This document shows positions 25,187-34,018 of a stretch of 37,504 nucleotides of DNA, piece by piece. Positions within the stretch are counted from its first letter, which is position 1; each line of letters starts with the position of its first letter. The notes beneath the pieces were generated by a model. It saw only the letters and a list, made by a program, of their open reading frames with translations, ran no database searches and had not been told where the DNA came from. Where the stretch lies: assembly GCA_944332265.1 (NCBI GenBank), contig CALVJQ010000015.1, positions 1-37,504 of the forward strand, written 5' to 3'. The position numbers and the translations under genes are program-made. The stretch comes from an uncultured Bacilli bacterium (GTDB lineage Bacteria > Bacillota_I > Bacilli_A > RF39 > UBA660).

Positions 25187-26158
25187 ATGCAAACAAATAA
25201 CAAAAAGACAATCACAATCTGTTCAATTATTGCCTTAATTATTTTAGCAATAGTTATAATAATTACTTTAATAGCTAACTTAAAAGGATTCACTATTATC
25301 TTAAGTGCTTTATTTATCATCTTAACTGTTTGCTTAAGTATTTATATAAAAGAAGAACCAGATGAATATACAATATATATAAAAAATAAGAAAAAAATTC
25401 TTCGTTTATATGATTCAATAATTGTTGAAGTAGAAGAAATCCCTAATATAGCTGGAAAAAATATTATTAAAGTAAAATCAATCGAAGATTTAGTAGATGC
25501 TCAATTAGAATTAAGAGAACCAATTTATTATAAAAATGATAATGACTCATGCTTTTTTATGCTTCTTCACTATAATGAAGCATGTATCTATATTTTAAAG
25601 ATGAATGATAGTGTTATTTCCCCAACTGAGCAATCAATTCGATATATGAAAGAAGATACCGAAGCTAAAGAACAAGATCAAAGCATCCTTGATAATATCG
25701 AAAATACAATCGTATACAAATTAGATGAATTACGAAGCTTTAAAATTTCTCCAATTCGTAATCAAGAAAAAATTGATGTTGTAGATGATACAGCTATTAA
25801 AGAAGAAATAGAACATAATCAAGATGCCAATCTTACAACTAAGTTATTAGAAGGAGAAATCTCTAAAACTAAGTATATTAAAGATTTACAAGAAAAAATA
25901 AGACAATTTGAATTAGAAGAGGAAGAAAAATCTAATTTTAATTTCCCTTTAGAAAAAGAAGAATCTAATATAGTAGTGGCTGAAGATACATCTTTGAAAA
26001 TATCTGCTACTAAAAAAGAAGAAACTTCTAAAGAAGAAAAGAAAGAAAAACCAAAAGTTACAAAGAAAACATCTAAAAAAGTTAGTAAAAAACCAACACC
26101 TAAAAGACAAACACATGCTACTAGAAGAGCTGCTAAATATACATCTAAAAAACAATAG
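25187..26158 (+). CDS. Membrane protein with histone-like basic tail (DUF5305-like core)
   Basis: A 323-residue protein 15 bases after the peptidase gene and preceded by AAGGAG, so co-transcribed. Two membrane helices (about 9-33 and 35-52) form a hairpin that would leave the rest in the cytoplasm. A folded segment (about 60-145: IVEVEEIPNI, VKSIEDLVDAQLELREPIYY, SCFFMLLHYNEACIYIL) resembles the C-terminal part of DUF5305 proteins that accompany SipW-like peptidases; this is a pattern memory, not a search. Acidic coiled-coil stretches follow, then about 45 residues of Lys/Thr/Ser/Pro repeats ending TRRAAKYTSKKQ, like histone H1 tails. Function unknown. Confidence 0.55.
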   Translation: MQTNNKKTITICSIIALIILAIVIIITLIANLKGFTIILSALFIILTVCLSIYIKEEPDEYTIYIKNKKKILRLYDSIIVEVEEIPNIAGKNIIKVKSIEDLVDAQLELREPIYYKNDNDSCFFMLLHYNEACIYILKMNDSVISPTEQSIRYMKEDTEAKEQDQSILDNIENTIVYKLDELRSFKISPIRNQEKIDVVDDTAIKEEIEHNQDANLTTKLLEGEISKTKYIKDLQEKIRQFELEEEEKSNFNFPLEKEESNIVVAEDTSLKISATKKEETSKEEKKEKPKVTKKTSKKVSKKPTPKRQTHATRRAAKYTSKKQ

Positions 26159-26168
26159 ATGTTTTTCT
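26141..26168 (+). terminator. Weak terminator after the peptidase operon
   Basis: Stem ACATCTA (26141-26147) / TAGATGT (26156-26162), eight-base loop, T-rich tail. It overlaps the end of the coding sequence. Confidence 0.5.
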
Positions 26169-26190
26169 TATCTTAAAAGTAGGTGTTACA

Positions 26191-27183
26191 ATGTTTAATG
26201 AAGAAACTAAAAGACTCAAAATCATCAATAAAATATTTAATACATTTAATCTAGGAGAAGTTAATAATTATGAATTAACTTCTAAAGAAAATGATATTCT
26301 ATATCATGTTTTTACGCCTAATAAAGAATATTATCTTCTAGAATATAATCATAAAACTATTCCTAACGAAAAAGTATTAAATACTCATAAACAACAACTT
26401 AATATTTTAAAAACCCTAAGTACAAATGGTGTTCATGTAATATTACCTCTTTCTTTTAATGATAAATATTTTATTAAATACTGTTCTAAGTACTATTTAA
26501 TATATGAATATCAACCATATAGTCATAAAACATTATCTTCTCTAAACGAAAAACATCTAAAAAAACTAGCTAATACTTTAGCAATTATTCATAAACTTAA
26601 TATTAAAAGCTCTTTACCATATCAAGAACCTAAACTTAATATTGATTTATCACAAATCTTAAAAAAAGCTCAAAAAATAAACGAGACCTTATATCAAACT
26701 ATCTATAATAATTATTTTCTTCTTGAAGATTTAATAAACAAAGTTAATGAAAATCTAAAATATATTAATAGTTCCTTATGTATAAATGATAATGACTTCT
26801 ATTTATCTAATATCTTATGGCAAAAAGATTTCCTATATCTAATTAATTATACATCCATAACTACTTATAATCCTTTAGTTTCTCTTGCTGAATTAGCTTT
26901 CTATTATTCTTATATCGATGATAAAATAAATTATGATTACTATAAAACATTTTTAAAAACATACTTAAAAAAATATGGCCCTCTAAAAACTGATTATAAA
27001 TTTGCTCTTTATATAGCTCCTCTTAAAACTTTAAATAATCTTAATGATAAAATAAATAATTATTCTAAAAAAGATAATCAAAAGATAAACGATATAATAT
27101 CTATCATAAATAAACTAACTACATATTATAATAATATAGAAACCTTTAATAAAATAAGTCTATTAGCTGTCAAGAAACATTAA
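26191..27183 (+). CDS. CotS/APH-fold protein, probable pseudokinase
   Basis: A 330-residue soluble protein with the layout of the aminoglycoside-phosphotransferase/CotS kinase fold. There is an N-lobe with YYLLEYNHK, a hinge YLIYEYQPY, a helix ANTLAIIHKLN, then a catalytic-loop equivalent CINDNDFYLSNILW and LINYTSI. In active members the loop is HGDxxxxN and the metal segment is IDF/IDW. Here D202 and N207 are kept, but the histidine-glycine is lost (residues 200-201 are D-N) and the metal-binding Asp is Asn (LINY). The later DLA is SLA. This suggests a catalytically impaired kinase fold. CotS/YsxE relatives act in spore coats, but no other spore gene is near. Followed by a strong terminator. 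Confidence 0.65.
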   Translation: MFNEETKRLKIINKIFNTFNLGEVNNYELTSKENDILYHVFTPNKEYYLLEYNHKTIPNEKVLNTHKQQLNILKTLSTNGVHVILPLSFNDKYFIKYCSKYYLIYEYQPYSHKTLSSLNEKHLKKLANTLAIIHKLNIKSSLPYQEPKLNIDLSQILKKAQKINETLYQTIYNNYFLLEDLINKVNENLKYINSSLCINDNDFYLSNILWQKDFLYLINYTSITTYNPLVSLAELAFYYSYIDDKINYDYYKTFLKTYLKKYGPLKTDYKFALYIAPLKTLNNLNDKINNYSKKDNQKINDIISIINKLTTYYNNIETFNKISLLAVKKH

Positions 27184-27230
27184 AAAAGAGTAAAATCAAA
27201 TTCCAAACATTGATTTTACTCTTTTCTATC
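27184..27230 (+). terminator. Strong terminator
   Basis: Perfect 16-base stem 27184-27199 / 27210-27225, ten-base loop, ending in TTTT. It starts just after the stop codon of the pseudokinase gene. Confidence 0.9.
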
Positions 27231-27238
27231 GATATACT

Positions 27239-27244
27239 TATAAT
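27239..27244 (+). promoter_or_regulatory. Candidate -10 (TATAAT)
   Basis: Perfect TATAAT directly after the terminator, 29 bases before the next start. No convincing -35. AAAGGAG at 27261-27267 is the ribosome binding site. Confidence 0.4.
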
Positions 27245-27273
27245 GCATATATATATTAAGAAAGGAGAACTAA

Positions 27274-27990
27274 ATGAATAAAAAAATATTAACTATTATT
27301 ATTACATCTCTTATTATTATCGCTATTGCTATCATAGCCATTAAATTAGTAAGTGATTTAAATAAAGAAACTACTATCAAAAACGAAGTAAAAGAAATAA
27401 ATAAATATATTAATTTAAATCAAAATGCCAATGATAAAATAAATGAAGTCTTAACTCGTCGTCAAATTACCAAAGGAAAATACAAAAATATTGAAAATGA
27501 TATCAAAGAATATTATCAAGCTTTATATAGCGATATTCAAAACTATACCTTTTTAATAGCTAGTGATACTTTTGCCAGTTATTTAAGTAGTGATAACTTA
27601 AGTGAAGATAAACCATCTTTTATTAAATCAAAAGATAATTTACAAAATACTAAAGCCCAAATCGAAGAATATTATAATAAATTAAAAGATGACTTAAATT
27701 CTGAAGCTACTAAATTAAATTATATTACTAATCAAAATCTTGATACTTACTATCGTAACTTTTATCTTGAATTAACCGAAATGGTTAATAAAGAAGAACT
27801 ACTTAAAGAATTAGATAAAACATATCAAGATACACTATCTAAAATAGATATCTATAATGAAGCCTTAGATTTCTTAATTGCTAATAAAGGTCATTGGTCC
27901 ATAAAAAATAATGTCATAATCTTTGATGATAATCTTTTATATGAAGGCTATTTGAAAATAACTGATAAACTAGAAGTTAGTGAAAACTAA
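27274..27990 (+). CDS. Unknown single-pass coiled-coil membrane protein
   Basis: A 238-residue protein. One hydrophobic helix at about residues 4-26 (ILTIIITSLIIIAIAIIAIKL) is followed by mostly helical sequence with heptad-like spacing (NEVKEINKYINLNQNANDKINEVL and later segments). With a basic N-terminus the body should be outside the membrane. No lipobox, catalytic motif or known family is recognised. It has a terminator on each side, so it is a single-gene unit between the pseudokinase and the ABC-two-component block. Confidence 0.55.
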   Translation: MNKKILTIIITSLIIIAIAIIAIKLVSDLNKETTIKNEVKEINKYINLNQNANDKINEVLTRRQITKGKYKNIENDIKEYYQALYSDIQNYTFLIASDTFASYLSSDNLSEDKPSFIKSKDNLQNTKAQIEEYYNKLKDDLNSEATKLNYITNQNLDTYYRNFYLELTEMVNKEELLKELDKTYQDTLSKIDIYNEALDFLIANKGHWSIKNNVIIFDDNLLYEGYLKITDKLEVSEN

Positions 27991-27999
27991 CTTCTTTTG
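27972..27999 (+). terminator. Terminator
   Basis: Stem AGAAGTTAGT (27972-27981) / ACTAACTTCT (27986-27995) with a GAAA tetraloop and TTTT. Overlaps the preceding stop. Confidence 0.85.
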
Positions 28000-28053
28000 T
28001 CATTTATAAGTCATTTTAGTATAGTATGATGTACTCATGAAAGGAGTCCAAAT

Positions 28054-28725
28054 ATGGAAATTTTACGTGTTGATAATTTAACAAAAATATATGGAAAGGG
28101 TGCTACTAAAGTAACTGCTTTAGATAACGTGTCATTATCTGTTGAAAAAGGTGAATTTGTTGCTATAGTTGGTGCCTCTGGTAGTGGTAAGTCAACCCTT
28201 TTACACTTAATAGGAGGAGTTGATCGCCCAACGAGAGGAAAAGTATTCATTGAAGGCAAAGATATTTATGCCATGGATGATGAAACTCTTGCCATCTTCC
28301 GTCGCCGTCAAGTAGGTCTTATTTATCAGTTTTATAATCTTATTCCTATTCTAAATGTTGAAGAAAATATTACTTTACCATTAGAACTAGATGGTCGCCA
28401 AGCTGATGAACAAGAATTAAACGAGCTCTTAAAAACTCTTGGCTTAAAAGAAAGAAGAAAACATCTTCCTAACGAATTATCTGGTGGGCAACAACAAAGA
28501 ACATCTATTGGCCGTGCTATGATAACTCATCCAGCTATTATCTTGGCCGATGAACCAACTGGTAATTTAGATTCTAAATCAAGCGACGAAATTGTTGAAT
28601 TACTTAAACTATCAAATAAAAAATATAAACAAACAGTCATCATGATTACCCATAATCTTGAAATTGCCGCTGCCGCTGATCGTATCATAAAAATTGAAGA
28701 TGGTCATATAGTTGAGGAGGATTAA
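28054..28725 (+). CDS. ABC transporter ATPase (MacB/LolD-like)
   Basis: A 223-residue cytoplasmic ATPase with Walker A G40-ASGSGKS47-T, Q-loop YQFYNLIPI, signature LSGGQQQRTSIGRA, Walker B ILADEPTGNLD and H-loop ITHN. The length and the LDNVSLSVEKGEFVAIVG start are typical of the LolD/MacB/BceA group. Two bases separate it from the permease gene, so the pair forms one transporter. The presence of a two-component system downstream suggests antimicrobial-peptide or envelope-stress defence, but the substrate is inferred only. AAGGAG lies eight bases upstream. Confidence 0.93.
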   Translation: MEILRVDNLTKIYGKGATKVTALDNVSLSVEKGEFVAIVGASGSGKSTLLHLIGGVDRPTRGKVFIEGKDIYAMDDETLAIFRRRQVGLIYQFYNLIPILNVEENITLPLELDGRQADEQELNELLKTLGLKERRKHLPNELSGGQQQRTSIGRAMITHPAIILADEPTGNLDSKSSDEIVELLKLSNKKYKQTVIMITHNLEIAAAADRIIKIEDGHIVEED

Positions 28726-28727
28726 TA

Positions 28728-31433
28728 ATGAACTTACTTAACAAATTAACCATTAAAAGCTTAAAACTAAACAAAAAAAGAACAATTGTAACTATTATCG
28801 GTATTATGCTATCAGTCGCTTTAATCACTGCTGTAACAGCCTTATTCTTTAGCGCTAATGCCTCATTAATTAATTTTGAAATTCGCCAAAAAGGCAATTA
28901 CCATTATTCATTTAAAGAGGTTCCAATATCCGATATTAAAAACTTTACTAATAATCGTCACATTGATACTATTTATAAAATAGCTAATATTGGTTATGCT
29001 AAACTAAGTAATAGTAAAAACGAAAACAAACCATATGCCTATATAAGAGCATTTGAAAAAGAAGCCTTATCTAATCTAGCTATTAATTTAGTATCCGGAC
29101 GACTACCAGAAAATGATCAAGAAATCTTAATACCAACTCATCTAAAGACAAACGGTCGTATCACCTATGAAGTAGGGGATACCATTACTTTAGATGTTGG
29201 TAAAAGAGTAGATAGTGAAGGATATGAACTAACTCAAGACAATCCTTATTTCATTGAAGAAGATAATTCATCTGACTCATCAGACGAACAAATAATTGAT
29301 TCAACTACTAAGACATATAAAATAGTTGGAATTATTGAAAGACCAAGTAACAGTATCGAAAGTTATAGTGCTCCAGGATTTACATTTATTACTATTCTAA
29401 AAGATTATAAAGATTATCCAAAAGTAGATTTATATGTTAGATATGATAAAGAAGGATTAAAAGACCATGATATTATTACAGCCAATATTCTAGGTATTGA
29501 TGAAAAACTATACACTAAATTTCAAAATGGTGAAATATATTCATCAGATAACTACGAAGAAGAACTAGAAAATATTCAAAATGAACTAGATAAAGCTAAA
29601 TATCAGTATGATTTTAATAATTATCTAATAATGTTAGAATCAGGTATTCTAAAAGAATCATCTATGCAGTCACTAGCTCTTGTTGTTTTAGTTGTTATTA
29701 TTATCATAATTGTTACTTCTGTTTTCTGTATAAAAAATAGTTTTGATATTTCTATAACTGAGAAAATCAAACAATATGGTATGCTTGCTAGTATTGGAGC
29801 AACAAAAAAACAAATAAAAAAGAACGTTTACTATGAAGCTCTTATTCTTGCTTTAATAGGAATTCCACTTGGTATCATTTGTGGCCTTCTTGCATCCTAT
29901 ATTCTAATTATTATAAGTAATTACTTTTTAAAAGATATGATGAATCTTGGTTTAATTTTTAAATTTTCAATTTATCCCCTTATTATAGCCATTGCTTTAG
30001 GATTTGTAACAATTTTTCTTTCCGCTATGCGTAGTGCCAGAAGAGCATCTAAAATTAGCCCTATAACAGCAATTCGTAATAGTGAAAATATCAAAATAAA
30101 AGCCAAAAAATTAAAATCTCCTCGATACATAAAGAAAATATTTGGTATCGGTGGCGATGTTTCATATAAAAACTTAAAACGAAATCGTCAAAAATATCGT
30201 ACTACAGTTATCTCTATTATAGTATGTGTTTCAGTATTTATAGCTTTATACTACTTCATTAATTTAGCTTTTGTATATACACAAAAAGAACTTAGTAGTA
30301 GTGAATATAACATTTCCCTTGATTATAATCTTGAAGATAATAAAGGTATAACAAGTAAAATAGATGAAATACTAACAGATGATAGTATCAAAAACTATGC
30401 AATATCAAGAAATTCATATATCACAATCGAATCTTATAAAGCCAAATATAGTAAAGAATATCTAAAATACTATCCAGATATTAACGATAAAGAAAAAACA
30501 AAATATACCTACGAAAACGATGAAGGGAAAATAATAACAAATTATGAAGAAACATCTATTAGTATCGTTGCTATTGGAAAAAAGGCTTATAATGAGTACT
30601 TAAAATCTCTAAATCTATCATATGATGAAGCTAAAGATAAAGGAATTCTTATTAACTATGAAAAAGCAAGTGTTCTTGAAAACAATAAATCAGTTGAAAA
30701 GACATTATCTGTATATAATTATAAAAAAGGAGACACTTTAAACTGGAATTTTGAAGGTGGAGATAAAACTCTAAATATTGAACTAGTTAAAGTAACTAAT
30801 AAATATCCATTTAGTTTAGAAAATATGAATTATAGTACTTTATTAATTATAAGTGATGAACTATATGATAAATTAGATTCAGATATAAAAGATTCTGTAA
30901 GCATTTACATCGACTCAGATAATGCTTCTAAACTTCAAGATGAAATAGATCTTATTTTAAAAGATTTTGACTATTCTTTAAATAACATCGAAGAAAATGT
31001 ACGTATGATGGAATCATTCTATACCTTAATAGCCATCTTCTTATATGGATTTATTACCGTTATTGCTCTTATAGGAATAACAAATATCTTTAATACTATA
31101 ACAACCAATATGGAACTTCGTAGTCGTGAATTTGCTACTTTAAAAAGTATAGGTATGACAACGAAAGAATTCAATCGCATGATTCGTTTAGAAAGTTTCT
31201 TTTATGGAACAAAATCCTTAATCATTGGTATTCCAATAGGTTGTCTTCTTGCTTATATCATCTATAGACTTCTATCTGCTGATGATTCATCAATGTACTT
31301 TGAATTACCATATCCAGCGATATTAATTACTATCATAGCTGTCTTCTTACTCATAGCTTGTATTATGAAATATTCAATTAATAAGATTAATAAGCAAAAT
31401 ACAATTGAAACTATTCGCAACGAAAACATCTAA
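28728..31433 (+). CDS. ABC permease with duplicated FtsX units
   Basis: A 901-residue membrane protein. Pattern: helix 1 (about 18-42), external domain of about 255 residues, helices 2-4 (about 315-335, 368-395, 405-430), a cytoplasmic linker, then helix 5 (about 490-512), a second external domain of about 245 residues, and helices 6-8 (about 765-895). The cytoplasmic elements MLASIGATKKQIKKN and FATLKSIGMTTKEFN mark two FtsX-like half-permeases. Two such halves in one chain could pair in one molecule, unlike MacB dimers. The ten-helix BceB layout does not fit, so a BceAB call is not supported. GGAGG lies eight bases upstream of the start. Confidence 0.9.
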   Translation: MNLLNKLTIKSLKLNKKRTIVTIIGIMLSVALITAVTALFFSANASLINFEIRQKGNYHYSFKEVPISDIKNFTNNRHIDTIYKIANIGYAKLSNSKNENKPYAYIRAFEKEALSNLAINLVSGRLPENDQEILIPTHLKTNGRITYEVGDTITLDVGKRVDSEGYELTQDNPYFIEEDNSSDSSDEQIIDSTTKTYKIVGIIERPSNSIESYSAPGFTFITILKDYKDYPKVDLYVRYDKEGLKDHDIITANILGIDEKLYTKFQNGEIYSSDNYEEELENIQNELDKAKYQYDFNNYLIMLESGILKESSMQSLALVVLVVIIIIIVTSVFCIKNSFDISITEKIKQYGMLASIGATKKQIKKNVYYEALILALIGIPLGIICGLLASYILIIISNYFLKDMMNLGLIFKFSIYPLIIAIALGFVTIFLSAMRSARRASKISPITAIRNSENIKIKAKKLKSPRYIKKIFGIGGDVSYKNLKRNRQKYRTTVISIIVCVSVFIALYYFINLAFVYTQKELSSSEYNISLDYNLEDNKGITSKIDEILTDDSIKNYAISRNSYITIESYKAKYSKEYLKYYPDINDKEKTKYTYENDEGKIITNYEETSISIVAIGKKAYNEYLKSLNLSYDEAKDKGILINYEKASVLENNKSVEKTLSVYNYKKGDTLNWNFEGGDKTLNIELVKVTNKYPFSLENMNYSTLLIISDELYDKLDSDIKDSVSIYIDSDNASKLQDEIDLILKDFDYSLNNIEENVRMMESFYTLIAIFLYGFITVIALIGITNIFNTITTNMELRSREFATLKSIGMTTKEFNRMIRLESFFYGTKSLIIGIPIGCLLAYIIYRLLSADDSSMYFELPYPAILITIIAVFLLIACIMKYSINKINKQNTIETIRNENI

Positions 31434-31450
31434 CTATTAGATGTTTTTCT
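31423..31450 (+). terminator. Terminator of the ABC transporter genes
   Basis: Stem AAAACATCTA (31423-31432) / TAGATGTTTT (31438-31447), five-base loop, T run. Overlaps the permease stop. Confidence 0.85.
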
Positions 31451-31502
31451 TATAGTATAATAATAAAGATTATGTTATATTATAAATAAGATAGGTGATA
31501 CT

Positions 31503-32096
31503 ATGAAAAATAAAATTATTAATATAATTAATAAACTCTTAAAAAGAAGAATAACTATTAAATATAATCTAAGTAATAACTTTACTCGTTGTTATAATGA
31601 AGCTTATGGAATAGCAAGCCATCGCAACAAATATTTGAAAAATCCTCAATCTAAAATTCATTCCTATACCTATTATGGCTTTATTTACTTATGGCTTGCT
31701 ATTGTCTATAATCTTCTAACATGTTTACTATATAAACTTATTGGTTACAATACTTTTATTTGCTTTTTATGTTGTTTAATGCATATCATTAACTTCATCG
31801 TAGTTCTATACTTTATTTACTATCTATTACGTTTAATGATTTCTAAACAACGTAAGATAAAAGGTTCTTTTATTTTAGATAAAAAAGGTTTAATAGATAG
31901 TACCTTTAAAGGTATTAAGATTCTCTTCGAATGGTCAAAGATAAAAGTAGTTATCATTGGTAAACATAGTATCACAATATTAACAGATACTCCTATATAC
32001 TTTTTTGTTAATCGTGATTTAGAATCAACTTTAATACCAGCTTTAAAAACATATAATAAAGATATTCTTATTATCAAAAATGAGAAAATCATTTAA
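31503..32096 (+). CDS. YcxB-like membrane protein
   Basis: A 197-residue protein. A short N-terminal part (residues 1-50) precedes two membrane helices (about 58-78 and 84-114), and a C-terminal strand-rich domain follows. The last, GSFILDKKGLIDSTFKGI then WSKIKVVIIGKHSITILTD and YFFVNRD, has the pattern of the YcxB family C-terminal domain (PH-like). Function is unknown in the family. AGGTGAT precedes the start. It lies between the transporter and its likely two-component system but has separate terminators on both sides. Confidence 0.65.
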   Translation: MKNKIINIINKLLKRRITIKYNLSNNFTRCYNEAYGIASHRNKYLKNPQSKIHSYTYYGFIYLWLAIVYNLLTCLLYKLIGYNTFICFLCCLMHIINFIVVLYFIYYLLRLMISKQRKIKGSFILDKKGLIDSTFKGIKILFEWSKIKVVIIGKHSITILTDTPIYFFVNRDLESTLIPALKTYNKDILIIKNEKII

Positions 32097-32113
32097 AAAT
32101 CATTATTTAATAG

Positions 32114-32142
32114 TATAATAGAACTATATAGTTCTATTTTTA
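32114..32142 (+). promoter_or_regulatory. Palindrome downstream of a -10, before the response regulator
   Basis: TATAAT at 32114-32119 runs into the perfect 22-base palindrome AATAGAACTAT|ATAGTTCTATT (32117-32138), followed by five T. Folded, it is a nine-base stem with a TATA loop and T run, so it can end the YcxB-like transcript. As DNA, it sits where an operator for the response regulator promoter would be. Confidence 0.6.
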
Positions 32143-32156
32143 TATGGGGTGATTTT

Positions 32157-32816
32157 ATGAAAATACTATTAGTAGAAGATGATCAAGATATTGCCAATAA
32201 CTTAAAATATCTTCTTGAACAAGAAAACTACCAAGTAGAAATATCATCTAACTATCAAGACGCGAAAAATAAAATCTATCATAATGAATATGATTTATAT
32301 ATTTTAGATATTTCTCTACCTGATGGGAATGGCAATCAATTATATCAGAAATTAATAAAAGATTTAGAAAAACCAACTATTTTTTTAACTGCTAAAGACG
32401 AAGAAGAAACAATTGTATCTTGTCTTGAATCAGGAGCTGAAGATTATATAACTAAACCCTTTTCTTCAAAAGAATTACTAGTTCGTATCAAGAAGATTAT
32501 CGCTCGTTACAAAAAAAATAATCTTATTAAAGTTAAAGATATTACCTTTGATCTTGATAAAATGGTTGTCTTCAAAAATGGTGATGTCATTAATTTAACT
32601 AGTTTAGAATTAAAAATATTTTATCTTTTAATCTCCCAAATAAATAAAGTAGTTACAAGAGAATCGATTATTGAAAATATCTGGGATTGGACTGGTAATG
32701 ACGTTAATGATAATACAGTAACAGTTTATCTAAAAAGAATTAGAGAGAAACTTGATAGTGATATTATAACTACTGTCAAAGGTATCGGCTATAGGATAGA
32801 TTATCATGAAGAATAA
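32157..32816 (+). CDS. OmpR-family response regulator
   Basis: A 219-residue regulator. The receiver domain has the acidic pair in VEDDQDI, phospho-acceptor D51 (LYILDISLPDG), FLTAKDE with the conserved Thr, and the Lys in TKPFSSKELL. The C-terminal winged helix (about 125-215) shows LTSLELKIFYLLI, VVTRESIIENIW and NTVTVYLKRIREKLD, the OmpR/PhoB recognition pattern. The histidine kinase gene overlaps its end by 11 bases. It probably controls the ABC transporter just upstream, as is common for such gene blocks; that is inference. GGGGTGAT is the ribosome binding site. Confidence 0.93.
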   Translation: MKILLVEDDQDIANNLKYLLEQENYQVEISSNYQDAKNKIYHNEYDLYILDISLPDGNGNQLYQKLIKDLEKPTIFLTAKDEEETIVSCLESGAEDYITKPFSSKELLVRIKKIIARYKKNNLIKVKDITFDLDKMVVFKNGDVINLTSLELKIFYLLISQINKVVTRESIIENIWDWTGNDVNDNTVTVYLKRIREKLDSDIITTVKGIGYRIDYHEE

Positions 32817-34014
32817 TACCAAGTTTGCTATTTTTTCATCTATAATTATCAGTCTCCTTTTTCTTTCTCTTTTTATAATATCTAATTATCATTTCAGACA
32901 ACAATATCAAACAACTAATAATCTTTTACTATCATCTCTTATTAATAAAATAAAAACTACATATCCAGAATTATCTGAAATAGAAATAATCGAAGTTCTA
33001 AATAATCCAGATTTAACTGAAGAAGATCTATTTAAAAAATATGGTATTAATATTCAAAATGAATCTCTTAGTATTAAACAACAAAACCTTAATAACCAAT
33101 ATTTTCTTTTTACCATTATTTCTATTCTTATATATTCTTTAACAATTATTCTAATCATTATTATCTATAATAAAAAAGAAAAAGCTAAAATAAATAAAAT
33201 AACTAATTATTTAAAAGAACTAAATAACCATCAATATTCATTAGCTATCGAAGACAATCAAGAAGAAGATTTATCTCTTCTAAAAAATGAAATCTATAAA
33301 ACAGCCATCACTTTAAATGAACAGACTCTTTTATTAAAAAAAGATAAAGAATCATTAAAAGATTCTTTATCAGATATCTCTCATCAATTAAAAACCCCTT
33401 TAACATCTATTAATTTAATGATAGATACTTTAAGACATCAAGACAATCTTTCGTCCACGGAAAGAAGAGAATTACTAAATAATATTCATCGCAAAATAAC
33501 TAATACTAACTTTTTAGTTCACTCATTATTAAAATTATCTAAATTTGATGCTAATACTATTGAATTTAATCGTCAAAATAATACACTAAGTAAAATTCTA
33601 AAAGAAGTATTAGATAATCTTTCTACTTTAAGTGATTTAAAAGATATAAAAATTAATATTAAAGGTTCTAAAGATATATCCTTATACTGTGATTATAAAT
33701 GGGAAGTAGAAGCCCTAACTAATATAATTAAAAATTGTATTGAACACTCAAATAGCTCTTCTAAAATAGATATTACCTATCAAAAAAATGATATCTTTAC
33801 TAAAATAATTATTCAAGATAATGGATGTGGTATATCTAAAAAAGATTTACCTCATATCTTCGATCGTTTCTATAAAGCTCAAAATTCTTCTAAAGATAGT
33901 ATAGGTATAGGTCTATCTTTAGCTAAAACAATAATCGAAAAAGATAATGGTTATATAATAGTCGATTCAGCTATTAATAAAGGTACAACATTTACTATTA
34001 AATATCTAAAATAA
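32806..34014 (+). CDS. Sensor histidine kinase
   Basis: A 402-residue membrane kinase. Helices at about 7-27 and 99-122 enclose an external sensor segment of about 70 residues. H-box SDISHQLKTPLTS places the phosphorylated residue at H193. N-box NIIKNCIEHS, G1 DNGCGISKKDLPHIFDRFYKA and G2 IGIGLSLAKTI follow in order, so the kinase looks intact. The external loop is longer than in the intramembrane-sensing BceS type (which has almost none), so it may sense a ligand directly. Partner of the overlapping response regulator. No HAMP domain is evident. Confidence 0.92.
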   Translation: MKNNTKFAIFSSIIISLLFLSLFIISNYHFRQQYQTTNNLLLSSLINKIKTTYPELSEIEIIEVLNNPDLTEEDLFKKYGINIQNESLSIKQQNLNNQYFLFTIISILIYSLTIILIIIIYNKKEKAKINKITNYLKELNNHQYSLAIEDNQEEDLSLLKNEIYKTAITLNEQTLLLKKDKESLKDSLSDISHQLKTPLTSINLMIDTLRHQDNLSSTERRELLNNIHRKITNTNFLVHSLLKLSKFDANTIEFNRQNNTLSKILKEVLDNLSTLSDLKDIKINIKGSKDISLYCDYKWEVEALTNIIKNCIEHSNSSSKIDITYQKNDIFTKIIIQDNGCGISKKDLPHIFDRFYKAQNSSKDSIGIGLSLAKTIIEKDNGYIIVDSAINKGTTFTIKYLK

Positions 34015-34018
34015 TTTA

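Noticed and set aside
25949..26155. Phe/Ser-rich minus-strand frame
   Set aside because: Mirror image of the Lys/Glu-rich tail codons on the plus strand, no ribosome binding site.
28054..34014. BceAB-BceRS bacitracin resistance module
   Set aside because: The permease has eight helices in two FtsX halves rather than ten, and the kinase has a 70-residue external loop, so the Bce label is not supported.
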